Below are positions 1 to 10,243 of a stretch of DNA of 64,000 nucleotides, in pieces; the first letter of the stretch is position 1; each line of letters starts with the position of its first letter. Both the position numbers and the translations under genes were made by a program. The stretch comes from Diphasiastrum complanatum. Its lineage: Eukaryota > Streptophyta > Lycopodiopsida > Lycopodiales > Lycopodiaceae. The stretch spans positions 28,772,845-28,836,844 of the forward strand of contig CM055095.1 of NCBI GenBank assembly GCA_029204225.1, in the 5' to 3' direction. The notes below the pieces were generated by a model. That model worked only from the letters and a program-made list of their open reading frames with translations. It did not search any database and was not told the DNA's origin.

Positions 1-514
1 GTCGATCCGGTCATTGCTAAAGCACAATCAGGTGACTAACGCTACATTAGCGCCCAAACCATAGAGATACTGCCACCTCACCCCTGTGCATTGGAGCCAT
101 AGACCACCAGCAAGCAAGCTCGGATCTCCGATAAGCCATGGTGTCCCATACCACCATGCCTTACCCTCGACCCTCGCCTACCTACATCTTGAGGCCTAGA
201 TAATTGTCTTGACCTGACCACTAGTGGAAGAGCTCTTCATTCTCCAGGAGAGAATGAATGCCAAGCTCATGGAGATCCGCCTCTATATATATAGTCCAGG
301 TGGGGTCATCTCCGACCATAGGAGTCACGCATGACCATCGACACGCATTAGTTGTGTGCGCATTGACGAGGGTCCATAACAACGAGTCACCACGCGCCAA
401 TAAGACACTGACATGTGGCACCCAAAAGACCTATAGCTCCAGATCAGCGTTCCCTCCCATAAATGAGAATGTCACCTCAAGTTTCCTGTTGCGTGCCTAT
501 ATGGTTACGTAACA
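1..514 (-). repeat. 3' LTR of minus-strand chromovirus
   Basis: This is the reverse complement, with indels, of the plus-strand LTR at 8969-9458. It starts one base inside the LTR end (plus strand gtcgatccgg, matching the far end ccggatcgac) and ends with aaca at 511-514, i.e. TGTT on the minus strand. A polypurine tract lies directly inside it, which marks it as the 3' LTR of an element read on the minus strand. The outer flank is outside the window, so a target duplication cannot be checked. Confidence 0.88.
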
Positions 515-530
515 TTCCCTCTCCCTTTAA
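515..530 (-). promoter_or_regulatory. Polypurine tract next to minus-strand 3' LTR
   Basis: On the minus strand this reads ttaaagggagaggga directly before TGTT of the LTR. It matches the tract aaagggggaggga of the plus-strand copy at 8955-8967. In LTR elements this tract primes plus-strand DNA synthesis. Confidence 0.75.
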
Positions 531-539
531 GAGTCTCCT

Positions 540-885
540 TGTTATGGCCATATTCTGTCAAGGACATGGAATAGTCGTAATATGGTAGAACGGCCCTCCA
601 GTGTTCGAGATTATTGGTCACGCCGAGATTTAAATCCATGTCGAGGCCTGTTTGTGACTAATTACCTTGAGAGGACCCAAACACTCTAATTGAGACATAT
701 GGAGTAGTGCATGTACGTGTGATGGATATAGGCAGGAGGACTGCATGAAGAGATGTGACCTATTTATAGTTGGACTGCGTGGGGATTGCATGGGTTCATG
801 CACAGGAATCTACTCTCTATATATTGAGGTAGGGATTTTCCCGTCGACAACTTGGTTCAGGTTAACAGTTGCTCTACTGTTTGCA
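540..885 (+). repeat. 5' LTR of nested element (3' part lost)
   Basis: It aligns with the 3' LTR at 3878-4309 for about 310 bases. Relative to that copy it has an extra 15-16 bases after TGTTA. It keeps the TATA-like ctctatatattgagg near 820. After about 855 it follows the version of the LTR seen at 22690-22740 rather than the 3' copy, then loses similarity near 885, so its end is deleted. Confidence 0.7.
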
Positions 886-3699
886 TCAAAGGAACATGAT
901 TCGGATGATTGCATGACGAGGATGGAAAGTTTCTTTCCCTTATGTGAACCTTCCAAAGAATTTGCAAGATTGGGACATTGATTGGAAGAGCAACAGTCTA
1001 ATTCTTTAATTTGGGTGAGCAGAGTGCAGTGCATGTTTGGTTAGTGAAGAAACCATTACCCTGTAACTGCTATTCCATGCAAATGGCTTAGAATTGGTGA
1101 AGCTTAGGGAATGCTTGGAGTGTTCTTAGCAGTAATCAGTAGGAAAGTCGGTCTAGATGAGTGGCTGTTACTTAGAATAGCCATGCATGCAGTGTGAAAC
1201 TCTTTTTAAAGCCTCTGTCTGTGGAGTGCTTGAAAGATAGAAGTGATAATTTTTGGAATAGAGTTGATAATATTTGGAGGTAGCTCTTTATTTGACATAA
1301 ACTAATGGGTCGAATATAGTAAAAGAAGTACCCGAATCCAAATTTTATGGATTTTCCATTAATTACAGGCGACTTTAACGAAGTAATATTAAAGAGGTTA
1401 ATGGACAGGGAAAACGGTTTATCATTTATAGTGTGTTTAAGAAAATTACTTGTACCTTAGCAGTTGAAGGTTTTCGGGGGACCGAAAAATCTAAGGGAGG
1501 AAGAAAAATGGACACCTGAGTTAGTAAATGAATTTGTGCTATGTAATTTGGATTTCTTGATAATCCCTGTGTGGAAGTTGCATAATACCAGTTGTGGAAT
1601 CATTCCATAAGAATAGATTTCATTTAATTGAATTCCTGTTTGATATCATGTATGACCATGAGTATGACCGTAATTTTAATATGATTTGGATGAATAAAGA
1701 ACATATGGATCAAGTTGTTAAAACTGTAAATGGCTTTCTTTAAGGATATGGGTCTTTGATTGATAAAATTTTTACTAAGCAAAAATTAATTAAAATGTGA
1801 CGGTAATCCACGTGTGGAGCCTTATGGTTGGATCATCTTTTCGTATCTGAAATAAATTTATGGATTCTCCAGTGTTTGGTTATAATGATATGTGCCTATA
1901 CTTGGTATAGGAATTCTAGATTGATTCTTCGGATCTCTAGAATATCAGATATGACAGTTAAGGATTGTCTGGAAGGAAGAGCTGGTGGTATGGGACATCA
2001 GTAATTTCGGAAAGGGAATTTTAGGATTGTAGAGATTTGAGTACCAATGGTAAGTTTGAGTACCTATTCGCGATATGGGAAAAATCAGATCATTGGTTAA
2101 TTGAAGGGTATTTTAGAGAATTTTTGAGTCTAGACGCAATTGAAGGGTATCTCATAATTTACAAAATCAGAGAGCCCTTAAAACTATTTCTCACTGTTTA
2201 AAAGAACCCTTCTTTTGAATTTCTAATATTTGGACTTCAGATAAAATTTATATGATCCTTCTGGCATGGAAATTATTTTCTAAAGGACTGTTTATAATCA
2301 TGTGAATTACTACTTGGATAAGGCTTGGAATTTGGAATGTTCCAACTTGTTGGTATTTTCAAATTTTTGATTCCAGATTGTCTCTTATGCATAGATAGAT
2401 CTCAAATAGATGATAATTACTGTCACTCGTGTTGAGAATATCTAGAAGAAAAGTCGTGTATAATAGAGTGAATCCTATTTGGAAGGCACTTATTATTGAC
2501 TTTTCACGATTCTGATATTTTCATTTGCAAACTTTTATAAGAAATTGGAAATTTCTTTTAAAAGGACGGGCGAAGTGATGAGTAAGATTCTATTAAAGGA
2601 CCTATCAGTTGCACAGATCTGAGAGAAATTCTCTAGGGATTGTGTTGGAACAATTTAGAACTAGAGATGGATTGAAATTGGAAATCATTACAAGTAGTAC
2701 TGAATAAGATCAGAAGTCACTAATCCTAGGTTGTGAGGGATAGAAGTGAATTTGATCGTTGGGATGTCTGTGTAAAATCAACCTAATCTTAATGGAATAC
2801 TAGGATCAGGAAGGGGTTGATGAGGGAAATTTGGTACAAAGTTGTAAGTGGGTTGGAAAACTCGTGAGAGAGGATGTATTCCTAGTCTCAAAGATTTGGA
2901 TAAGGATCTAAATGTGGTGTTATACATGTATAATTAAGATCTGCACATTTCTCAGTTGAGAATTAAACTCAATTCATTAGTGATTGTATCCCAGAGCGCT
3001 CAATTGGTTAACAAGCGCTACTGCTTATCAGCATAGCTGCTTATTATCAGACTTAGCCTCAGTTACTCAGAGACAACTTAGAGTGCGCGGTTTCTATCCG
3101 CTATTGTTTTGCGCATTGATGGATCATAAATGGATACTTACTCAGAGGATAATCAGGAAATGTTTTGATTCTTAGGTATGTTGAGTAATTCCCAGTTCTC
3201 ATAGGCATTTCTCGTAAAGTAAAACTGTTTTTGCTTATCGAGATTTTTGCTTACCTTAGTGGATGGTATCCTACTACAAATTATAGTCTATATGTGTTGG
3301 TGTACAAGTCCAATCTATATCTCCGGATTTATAGGAGATAGTTAAATCTATTGAGATTTAGATGGATTGCAGATTTCTTGCATGTGATGCTAGAAATGGG
3401 GCTATTAACTCATTAGAGTAACTGCAGTACTCTGGATTGAGTTATAGTTGTCTGAAACTTGATGGATCTCCTAGAGATTTTAGTTGATTCAATCGTTGTA
3501 TTTTAGAATATTTTGGATATTCTAAGAATATTTGTACCAAGAAACACTATTATCTACAAGAAATTGGGGATAAGATTTAGACTATCAGAATAATGAAATT
3601 TCTTTACCTTTTGGACTTGATCTCTTTAAGAAAAAGTTAATTCACCCAGTGGTTCATGTAATTGGGATTACATGAAGGTGATACACTTTTATTTGGAGA

Positions 3700-3868
3700 G
3701 GATCAAACCGTTTGGAATATTTATTGCTTAGTGTATCTTTGGATTTCGAGTTGGTACTCCTGTGAAGAGTCAAACAATTGTAGAATCGTTGTCTCTGAGT
3801 ACTTATTCAAAAGGAAAGATCAAACTAAGGATAATCATTCCTGGTTAAAAGTTGAAAGACCAGTTTAA
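3700..3868 (+). pseudogene. Possible copia RNase H remnant
   Basis: Directly before the 3' LTR one frame reads FGFRVGTPVKSQTIVESLSL. This weakly recalls the copia RNase H end, where a GTPVSW-K-QTIV-SS pattern precedes the polypurine tract. The position is right for copia, but the match is short and frames are broken. It is the only hint of family for this element. Confidence 0.25.
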
Positions 3869-3877
3869 GGGAGATCC

Positions 3878-4309
3878 TGTTAAGGACATGGAATAGTCCT
3901 AATATGGTAGACCGGCCCTCTAGTGTTTGAGATTATTGGTTACTTAATTCCATGTCGAGGCCTGTTTGTGACTAATTACCTTGAGAGGACCCAGACACTC
4001 TAAATGAGACATATGGAGTAGTGCATGTACGTGTGACGGATATAGGCAAGAGGACTGCATGAAGAGAGGTGACATATTTATAGTTGGACTGCATCGGGAT
4101 TGCATGGATTCATGCACATGAATCTACTCTCTATATATTGAGGTAGGGATTCTCCCGTCATTGCTCTCTTCTCCTCTAGCTTTCACATGGCATGGCTTGG
4201 GGGCTAGATCCAGGTTTGATCTAGGTTTGGTTGGGCGGTTTGGCTCCATAGTCTCTCTTGTTGTGTTCTCCTATCCTCATCTTAGGGGTTTTCCCTAGTG
4301 GTCTTTACA
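3878..4309 (+). repeat. 3' LTR of nested element
   Basis: This 432-bp LTR runs from TGTTAAGG to TTTACA and abuts the CTCCT duplication at 4310-4314. It contains ctctatatattgagg near 4132, a likely LTR promoter TATA box, because the same string is conserved in the copies near 820 and 22674. The last 170 bases are repeated in the isolated fragment at 22671-22887. Confidence 0.8.
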
Positions 4310-4314
4310 CTCCT

Positions 4315-5255
4315 CCTAATGGGAGCATACCAGGGAAGTTCAGTCTTAAATAGTCTTCTCTCTCCCAAGTGTCCTCATCATCTAACTTGCCTTTCCAACG
4401 TACAAGAAACTTTGAGTCTTTCTGCCATATTTAGCTGGCATTGTTTACAACCTTGAACGTATGCCTCAACATGACCTTCCATCTTAGGCCAGAAGATATT
4501 TTGCCTAACAAGGTCAAGTGTCCTTCGGTACGCCTGGGTGACTAGCACAAGGGTTGTCATGACACTACTGTAGGATTTGGGCCCGCAAGTCCTCCCTATC
4601 CGGCACACAAACCTTTCCCTTTCGGAAAAGCACGCCATTCCTTATGGAATAGTTTTCAAGTATTTTATCATTTCGGGATTGCTTGGGATCCTGCATCCCA
4701 AGGTCATCACTAGATCTAGAATTTCCTATCAGGACATTTAGCCAGATGCGACCGAAAAACCTATTGGTTCGACAAAGATCCCGAAGTGAGATACAAATTA
4801 GATTGAATCTCAGCAAAGCATAACTGATTAATGTCTTCAATCCGACTCAAGGCATCGACCACACAATTCGACATACCTTTACGATACTCAATGTTGAACA
4901 CAAACTCCTGAATGAGTTCCGACCATCTAGGTTCGAGGTTTCGGCCATTCTCGTACCACGGACTTCGTCATAATCGATTTCAAGACCTTTATCAAATATG
5001 ACATGGCCCAGGTATTTTAGTTTAGTTTGGAAGAACTCACATTTCGACTCCTTAGCATAGAGCTTTTCTTGTCTTAGGAGATCCAAGACAATACGAAGAT
5101 GCTCTTCATGCTCCTCAAGGGTCCGACTATAAATTAATATGTCGTCCAAATACACCACCACAAACTTTCCCAGATATGGACGAAGAATATCGTTCATCAT
5201 CTGACGGAAACCGGTTCCTAGGGCGGGAAAAAGCGCGTCAAGTTGGATCACACAA
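4315..5255 (-). pseudogene. Chromovirus pol remnant (RT, IN zinc finger, chromodomain)
   Basis: Reading leftwards from 5255, the minus strand encodes an RT palm with an intact YLDD catalytic box near 5140, then LYAKESKCEFF and YLGHVI, typical of Ty3/gypsy RT. Near 4930 this jumps to the last RNase H residues (ADALSR-like, degraded). From 4840 an integrase zinc-binding domain follows, with a CKQC pair near 4440. The integrase catalytic core is absent: sequence goes from the zinc finger to a chromodomain end (HWKG and DEDTWE, about 4325-4415) in another frame. The protein is dead, but its RT catalytic box is intact, unlike that of the plus-strand copy. Confidence 0.85.
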
Positions 5256-5261
5256 ATTATG

Positions 5262-6039
5262 ACAAGGCGAGAATCGGCGGCTTGTGCTTCTCCTGCATGG
5301 AGTAGGGGCATCTTTCAAAAGATTGTCCAAAGAAAAAGCCAAAGAAATCTGGCGGACAACCTAAATCTTTTAAAGCGCCAGGTAATTGTAGTATTTCTTT
5401 TGTTGCTTTATCTGTTAAGGATGGCACTAGTGAGAATTGTTGCTTTAATACAGTTGTTTTTGGCCCCACGATCTCATTCATATGAATGGAATTGGAGAAT
5501 GCCAAGCTGTGACTGTTCTTTTTGATGATGGTTCCACACATAACTTTATAAATGCTAAGCTGGTGCAGAAGCTCAAGGCGGCTACCGTGCCAAGTAATCA
5601 CTGGTATGTGGTGAAAATGGCATGAGGGGAAGATCGGCAAGCTTGGGACCAGGTTGTTCCTCAGTTGCCGCTTATGATTCAAGGTTATGTCGAACTGCTG
5701 GATTTTCATATAATGAATTTGGATAGCGTAGACATAATCTTAGGAAAAGAATGGTTTTACTCTAAAAATGAGTCTTTAAGAAAGGATTATGTTACACATA
5801 GTATTTCCTTTTTGCATAAGGGCTCGTTGGTTGAGCTAAAAGGCGATGTAAATAGGCCTTTTGATCCTATGGTTTCTGCTTTAGAAGTTGTTGAGTATTT
5901 GAAAGTTTCTGGTAATAAAGTTTATCTTTGTTTTTTGAAAGATGAAATTTATGTGGATGACCATGCAGTCCAGAGTCTAAATATTGATTTATCGCATTTG
6001 CCTTTTGAATGTTCCTTTAAATACTCCCTTAAGTGTTAA
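5262..6039 (+). pseudogene. Chromovirus gag zinc knuckle and protease
   Basis: Near 5285-5326 a CCHC nucleocapsid knuckle reads CFSCME-stop-GHLSKDC, with an in-frame TAG at 5303-5305. It is followed by basic lysine-rich residues. The retropepsin follows: VLFDDGSTHNFI near 5520 is the active-site region, and VDIILGKEWF near 5725 matches the conserved ILG motif. The usual DSGA or DTGA triad is altered to DDGS. Stops occur near 5490 and 5623. The reading frame changes near 6020 into the RT region. The same gag-protease region recurs on the minus strand at 28820-30499. Confidence 0.85.
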
Positions 6040-7440
6040 TTCACCTGAGGGAAGAATATTTAACAAACTTAGGCAAGAGTATAGCGATGTTTTTCCTGAA
6101 AAACTCTCTGATGGCCTACCTCCCCAAAGGAGTGTTGGCCATCAGATTGAGGTGCTTCCTGGAAGCCAACCTGTATCTCTTTTTCCATATAGGGTTAACA
6201 TCAAGGAAAAGGATGAAATTTCTAGGCAGTTACAAGAACTCCTTAAGATGGGCCATATTCGGCCTAGTAATTCCCCTTGGGGAGCACCAATCCTTTTAGT
6301 TAATAAAAAAGGATGGTAGCACATGTTTGTGTGGTGACTTTAAAAAGTTAAATGATTTAACCATCAAGAACAGATATCCCTTACCTAGGTTGGATGATCT
6401 TATGGATCGTCTGAATGGAGCTAAGTATTTCTCCAAGATTGATCTTAGATCAGGTTACCATCAGATAAGGATTAGGAACGAAGACGTTCCTAAGATTGGA
6501 TTTCGATCTAGGTAGGGCCATTATGAGTTTTTAGTATTACCTTTTGGACTCACGAATGCGCCTGCCACTTTCCAACAAATGATCTTCGTCCATATCTGGG
6601 AAAGCTTGTGGTGGTGTATTTGGACTACATATTAACTTATAGTTGGACCCTTGAGGAGCATGAAGAGCATCTTCGTATTGTCTTGGATCTTCTAAGACAA
6701 GAAAAGCTCTATGCTAAGGAGTCGAAATGTGAGTTCTTACAAACTAAACTCAAATACCTGGGCCATGTCATCTTTGATAAAGGTCTTGAAATCAATTATG
6801 ACGAAGTCCGTAAGGTACGAGAATGGCCGAGACCTCAGACAATTCGTGATGTGAAATCCTTTTTGGGCTTCACAGGATTTTTTCACGGGTTCATTTTGGA
6901 CTATGCTTTAATAGCATTGCCCTTAACGAACGTTCTTAAGGGAGTGAAGAAAAAAAGTAGCCGTAGAAAAAGTCCATTGATATCATGGACTGATGAAATG
7001 AATGAGAGTTTTGAGACTCTCAAGCATTGTGTTTCTACGGCTCCAATTTTACACATTGTTAATCCTAACCGACCCTTCGTGGTTGATACGGATGCTAGCG
7101 ACTTTGCTGTAGGAGCGGTCCTTCATCAGGATGATAGACCAGTTGCTTTTGAAAGCAAGAAGCTGGATCCTGTTCAGTCGAGGTATTCTACCTATGAGAA
7201 GGAGCTTTTTGCAGTCATTCACGCGTTAAGAATCTGGAGGCATTATCTTTATGGTCCCTGATTTATGGTGATGACTGATCACCGATCCGTTAAGTATATT
7301 TGTGATGCCAAGGACCTTCGTGGTCGTAAGGCTAGATGGTCAGAACTCATTCAGGAGTTTGTGTTCGACATTAAGTATCGTAAAGGTACGTCGAATTGTG
7401 TTGCCGATGCCTTGAGTCGGATTGGAGAGATTAGTCAGTT
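5984..7440 (+). pseudogene. Chromovirus reverse transcriptase and RNase H
   Basis: The RT start is visible ([28 protein letters not shown]). A one-base shift in an A-run near 6306 breaks the frame before [23 protein letters not shown] near 6435 holds the first catalytic aspartate. A TAG lies near 6513. A deletion of about 10 bases near 6582, compared with the minus copy, shifts the frame, and the YLDD box is changed to YLDY near 6625. RNase H keeps its acidic set: DTDAS, EKELFA, TDH and ADALSR. An in-frame TGA lies at 7259-7261. The loss of a catalytic aspartate shows this RT cannot work. Confidence 0.9.
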
Positions 7441-8757
7441 ATGCTTTCCTGAGATCCAATCTGATTTGTATATTTCACTTCGGGATCTCTGTCGAACCGA
7501 TAGGTTTTTCGGTCGCATCTGGCTAGATGTCATGACAAGAAATTCTAGATCTAGTGATGACCTTGGGATGCAGGATCCCAAGCAATCCCGAAATGATAAG
7601 ATACTTGAAGACTATTCTATAAGGAATGGCCTGCTTTTCCGGAAGGGAAAGGTTTGTGTGCCGGATAGGGAGGACTTGCGGGCCCAAATCCTGCAGCAAT
7701 GTCATGACAACCCTTGTGCTGGTCACCCAAGCATACAGAGGACACTTGACCTTGTTAGGCATAATTTCTTCTGGCCTAAGATGAAAGGTCATGTTGAGGC
7801 ATACGTTCAAGGTTGTGAACAACCAGCAAAATAAAGCAGAAAGACTCAAAGTTGTGGGTCTTCTACATCCCTTGGAAATTCCCAGCAATAAATGGAAAAG
7901 TATTTCAATGGATTTTGTGATTGGACTCCCTAAAACCCGGAGTGATCATGATGCCATTTGGGTGGTGGGTGACAGGCCAAGAAAGATGGTGCAATTTATA
8001 CCAACGAAATTAACTGTCAAGGCATCTGAACCAGCCCAGCTTTTCGTTGAAAGGTTGTTCAGATTGTATGGTTTGCAATGATATTGTTAGTGATCGAGAC
8101 TCCAAATTCACTGGCAAGTTCTGGCAATCAGTATTTGAAAAACTTGAAACAACCCTTAGTCTTAGTTCCTCGGATCACCCAGAATCTAATGGGCAGACAG
8201 AACGTGTCAACCAAATGTTGGAAGATATGCTGAGAGCATATGTTTCTCACCGACAATTTGATTGGGAAAAGTATCTCCCAATGGTTGAGTTCGCGCACAA
8301 TAGTGCCAAGCATTCTGCCATCGGATTCAGTCCTTTTATGCTGATGTATGGCTTTCAGCCACGTTCTCCAGTTTCGGTCGGACTCAAAGGTCTCAAGGTG
8401 CAAGCTGCAGTAGATTTCCTGCAAGATATGCAAGAAATGCTGCTAGTGGCCAAGGACAGCATGAAAACCGCTCAGGATAGAGTTCAGTTTTATGCTAACC
8501 ATGGTCGCTCACCTCGGGAAATTGAGGTTGGAACCTGGGTGTATCTTAAAATCCCTAAGGATTCAAAGGTACTTCGGACGGGAAAATTCCATAAGCTATC
8601 TCCTCGTTATAGCGGACCTTATAAGGTTGTAAAGAAAATCAACCCGGTCGCTTATCAGCTAGATCTTCCGATTGGGGTTGGGGTTCATCTTGTTTTCCAT
8701 GTAAGTCGTTTAAAGAAACGACTTACTAAAAAGGATTCCCTAATTCCGGAAGGTTGA
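7441..8757 (+). pseudogene. Chromovirus integrase with GPY module
   Basis: The zinc-binding part has HDNPCAGH and a disrupted second half: VQGCEQPAK-stop near 7830 replaces the CKQC pair seen in the minus copy, owing to a 2-base loss. The catalytic core is readable across frames, with the first D in MDFVIGLP (about 7910), the second in SDRDSKFTG (about 8095) and the E in NGQTERVNQ (about 8190). A frame change lies near 8080. The C-terminal linker has SPRYSGPYKVV near 8600, the GPY/F motif of Ty3/gypsy integrases. The ORF ends at a TGA near 8755, one base out of frame with the chromodomain. Confidence 0.9.
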
Positions 8758-8956
8758 GTTAGAGGATCTGTCTACCTTTGTTCCTAACGTACTTGAAAAA
8801 GTGGTTGACATTTGTCGTCACCAATTGAGAAACCATTTGGTTTCTGAATTTCTTGTACATTGGAAAGGCAAGTTAGATGATGAGGACACTTGGGAGAGAG
8901 AAGACTATTTAAGACTGAACTTCCCTGGTTTGCTCCCTTTTGGAGGATATTCTTAA
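8758..8956 (+). pseudogene. Integrase C-terminal chromodomain
   Basis: One base out of frame with the integrase, the sequence encodes VELEDLSTFVPN, then EFLVHWKGKLDDEDTWERE and a TAA at 8954-8956. The hydrophobic-W-KG core and the downstream D-E-D-TWE are the hallmarks of retroelement chromodomains, which in chromoviruses help steer integration to particular chromatin. The stop codon overlaps the polypurine tract. Confidence 0.88.
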
Positions 8957-8968
8957 AGGGGGAGGGAA
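8955..8968 (+). promoter_or_regulatory. Polypurine tract before plus-strand 3' LTR
   Basis: The run aaagggggagggaa lies immediately before TGTTACG of the LTR and overlaps the pol stop codon. It is the expected plus-strand primer site. Confidence 0.8.
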
Positions 8969-9458
8969 TGTTACGTACCCATAAGGGCACGCAACAGGAC
9001 ACTTGAGGTGACGGTCTCAGTTATGAGACGGAACGCTGATCTGGAGCTATAGGTCTCTTTTTGGGTGCCATGTGTCAATGTCTTATTGGCGCGCAATGAC
9101 TCGTTATGGACCCGCGTGTCGATGGGCATGTGTGACTCCTATGGTCGGAGATGACCCCACCTGGACTATGTATATAGAGGTGGATCTCCATGAGCTTGGC
9201 ATTCATTCTCTCCTAGAAAATGAAAGCTCTTCCACTGGTGGTCAGGTCAGGATGATTATCTAGGCTTCAGGATGTAGGTAGGCGAGGGTCGAGGGTAAGG
9301 CATGGTGGTATGGGACACGATGGCTTATCGGAGATCCGAGCTTTTTTGATGGTGGTCTATGGCTCCAGTGCACGGGGTTGAGGTGGCAATACCTCTATGG
9401 TTGGGTGGCAACGTAGCGTTTGTCACTTGTTTGTGCTTTAGCAATGACCGGATCGACA
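8969..9458 (+). repeat. 3' LTR of plus-strand chromovirus
   Basis: This 490-bp LTR runs from TGTTACG to GGATCGACA, giving TG...CA ends. It is the inverted counterpart of 1-514. A tatatagagg near 9171 could be its TATA box, matching ctatatatata in the other copy near 283. Confidence 0.9.
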
Positions 9459-9639
9459 ATGGGGATTCTAACAGGAAGGCTTCGTGTGACTCCAATATTA
9501 CAGGGTAGCCGTGATACGTTTACAAACTTGTGGCATCACCTTCTTGTAAAGTTGACCCACCCTTGGAACCTTGTCAAAGATTCTTCTAAAGTCAACGAAG
9601 CAACAAACGTTATTTTTTTCTATGTTTGTCTCTCTTAGT

Positions 9640-9975
9640 TTGAGAAAATGAGTACAATAGCCCTTTTGAAACCTTTAACCTTGCTTGTTCCCCACTTGAT
9701 TCCAACCACGTTGTTAGTTCTTTCTAGGATAATGCCATAGTTTGCCGAAGTGTGGCCAATCATGATGATCCGATAGTTGGAAGGGTTATTCTTGTCTCCA
9801 GTCTTGAAAAGGGACTATTTTACGTTTGTCTGTCCATTGGCGATTAAACCCCCCAAGGAAGGATTGAATAGGTCTCTCATTTTTGTCATCTGATTCGACA
9901 AGTCTAGAACGTCTGTTTGGTTCTGAAATGCTCTTAGCGTTTTTCCAATGATTTGTTCTTATTTGGAGCTATTGT
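9640..9975 (-). pseudogene. LINE reverse transcriptase fragment
   Basis: Read on the minus strand, 9720-9830 encodes a segment close to GDKNNPSNYRIIMIGH followed by a degraded A-K-L-YG-ILE. This is the N-terminal RT region of non-LTR elements (compare GDPMIPSNYRTIMIGH in the LINE at 52441-57640). Upstream residues (FNPSLGGLIANGQ) fit the same domain. Stops and gaps interrupt it. No tail or other domain is seen, so its clade is unclear. Confidence 0.55.
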
Positions 9976-10150
9976 TTTGAAGGCTTTGCCATAGAGTGTT
10001 TGCTTAGATTTGCATCTTGGTTTATGTATGACGTGCAAAAATGGACTTCATTTGTCACTTTCCTTCAGTAGATAATATTGATGTTTCTTTTTTTTAATAT
10101 AATTTTTGTTGAGTTTTTGAAGGATATTTTGGTTTGCAATTTTTCTTCAG

Positions 10151-10243
10151 AGCTTCACATGCTCCAACTTTTGCTAAATGGTCAGACAAAAGCTTTACTT
10201 AAGCTTTGGTCACACTTAAAGGGACACTCTAATAATATTGCAG
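10151..10243 (+). other. Candidate host exon (unknown protein)
   Basis: A pyrimidine-rich acceptor (ttttcttcag) precedes an open 93-bp segment that ends at a donor-like AG-gtcagt. The open frame reads ELHMLQLLLNGQTKALLKLW and continues with SHLKGHSNNIA. It has phase 1 at both ends, so it could be a symmetric exon. I do not recognise the protein. No flanking exon with matching phase was proved, so this may be chance or part of a decayed gene. Confidence 0.3.

Larger units (their letters stand above)
540..4309 (+). mobile_element. Nested, decayed LTR retrotransposon (TSD CTCCT)
   Basis: Two related LTRs in direct orientation (540-about 885 and 3878-4309) start with TGTTA, and the 3' copy ends with TTTACA. 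The whole is flanked by the perfect 5-bp duplication CTCCT at 535-539 and 4310-4314. It interrupts the minus-strand chromovirus between its polypurine tract and chromodomain. The 3-kb interior is A/T-rich, full of stops and without a recognisable domain, apart from a weak copia-like segment just before the 3' LTR. A purine run (aagggaga) precedes the 3' LTR. Assignment to Ty1/copia is tentative. Confidence 0.8.
1..5255 (-). mobile_element. Truncated Ty3/gypsy chromovirus, minus strand
   Basis: The 3' LTR (1-514) and polypurine tract are followed, after a nested element (540-4309), by chromodomain, integrase zinc-finger and reverse transcriptase remnants read on the minus strand. The gag, protease, early RT and 5' LTR are missing. 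At about 5255 it abuts a plus-strand copy of the same family, giving a head-to-head inverted pair. Two internal deletions are visible by comparison with the plus copy: RT palm is joined to the end of RNase H near 4935, and the integrase zinc finger is joined to the chromodomain near 4415, removing the integrase core. Confidence 0.85.
5258..9458 (+). mobile_element. Ty3/gypsy chromovirus, plus strand, 5'-truncated
   Basis: Domains run in the order gag zinc knuckle, retropepsin, RT, RNase H, integrase, GPY-type linker, chromodomain, polypurine tract, LTR. This is the Metaviridae chromovirus order. There is no 5' LTR or upstream gag: the element begins inside gag at the junction with the inverted minus copy. 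Numerous frameshifts and stops make it inactive. Only a 3' LTR is present, so insertion age cannot be estimated from an LTR pair. Confidence 0.9.

Noticed and set aside
2990-3040. tRNA-like segment (gctcaattggttaac resembles a D arm)
   Set aside because: No acceptor-stem pairing and no proper T-arm B box (GGTTCGA) at the right distance.
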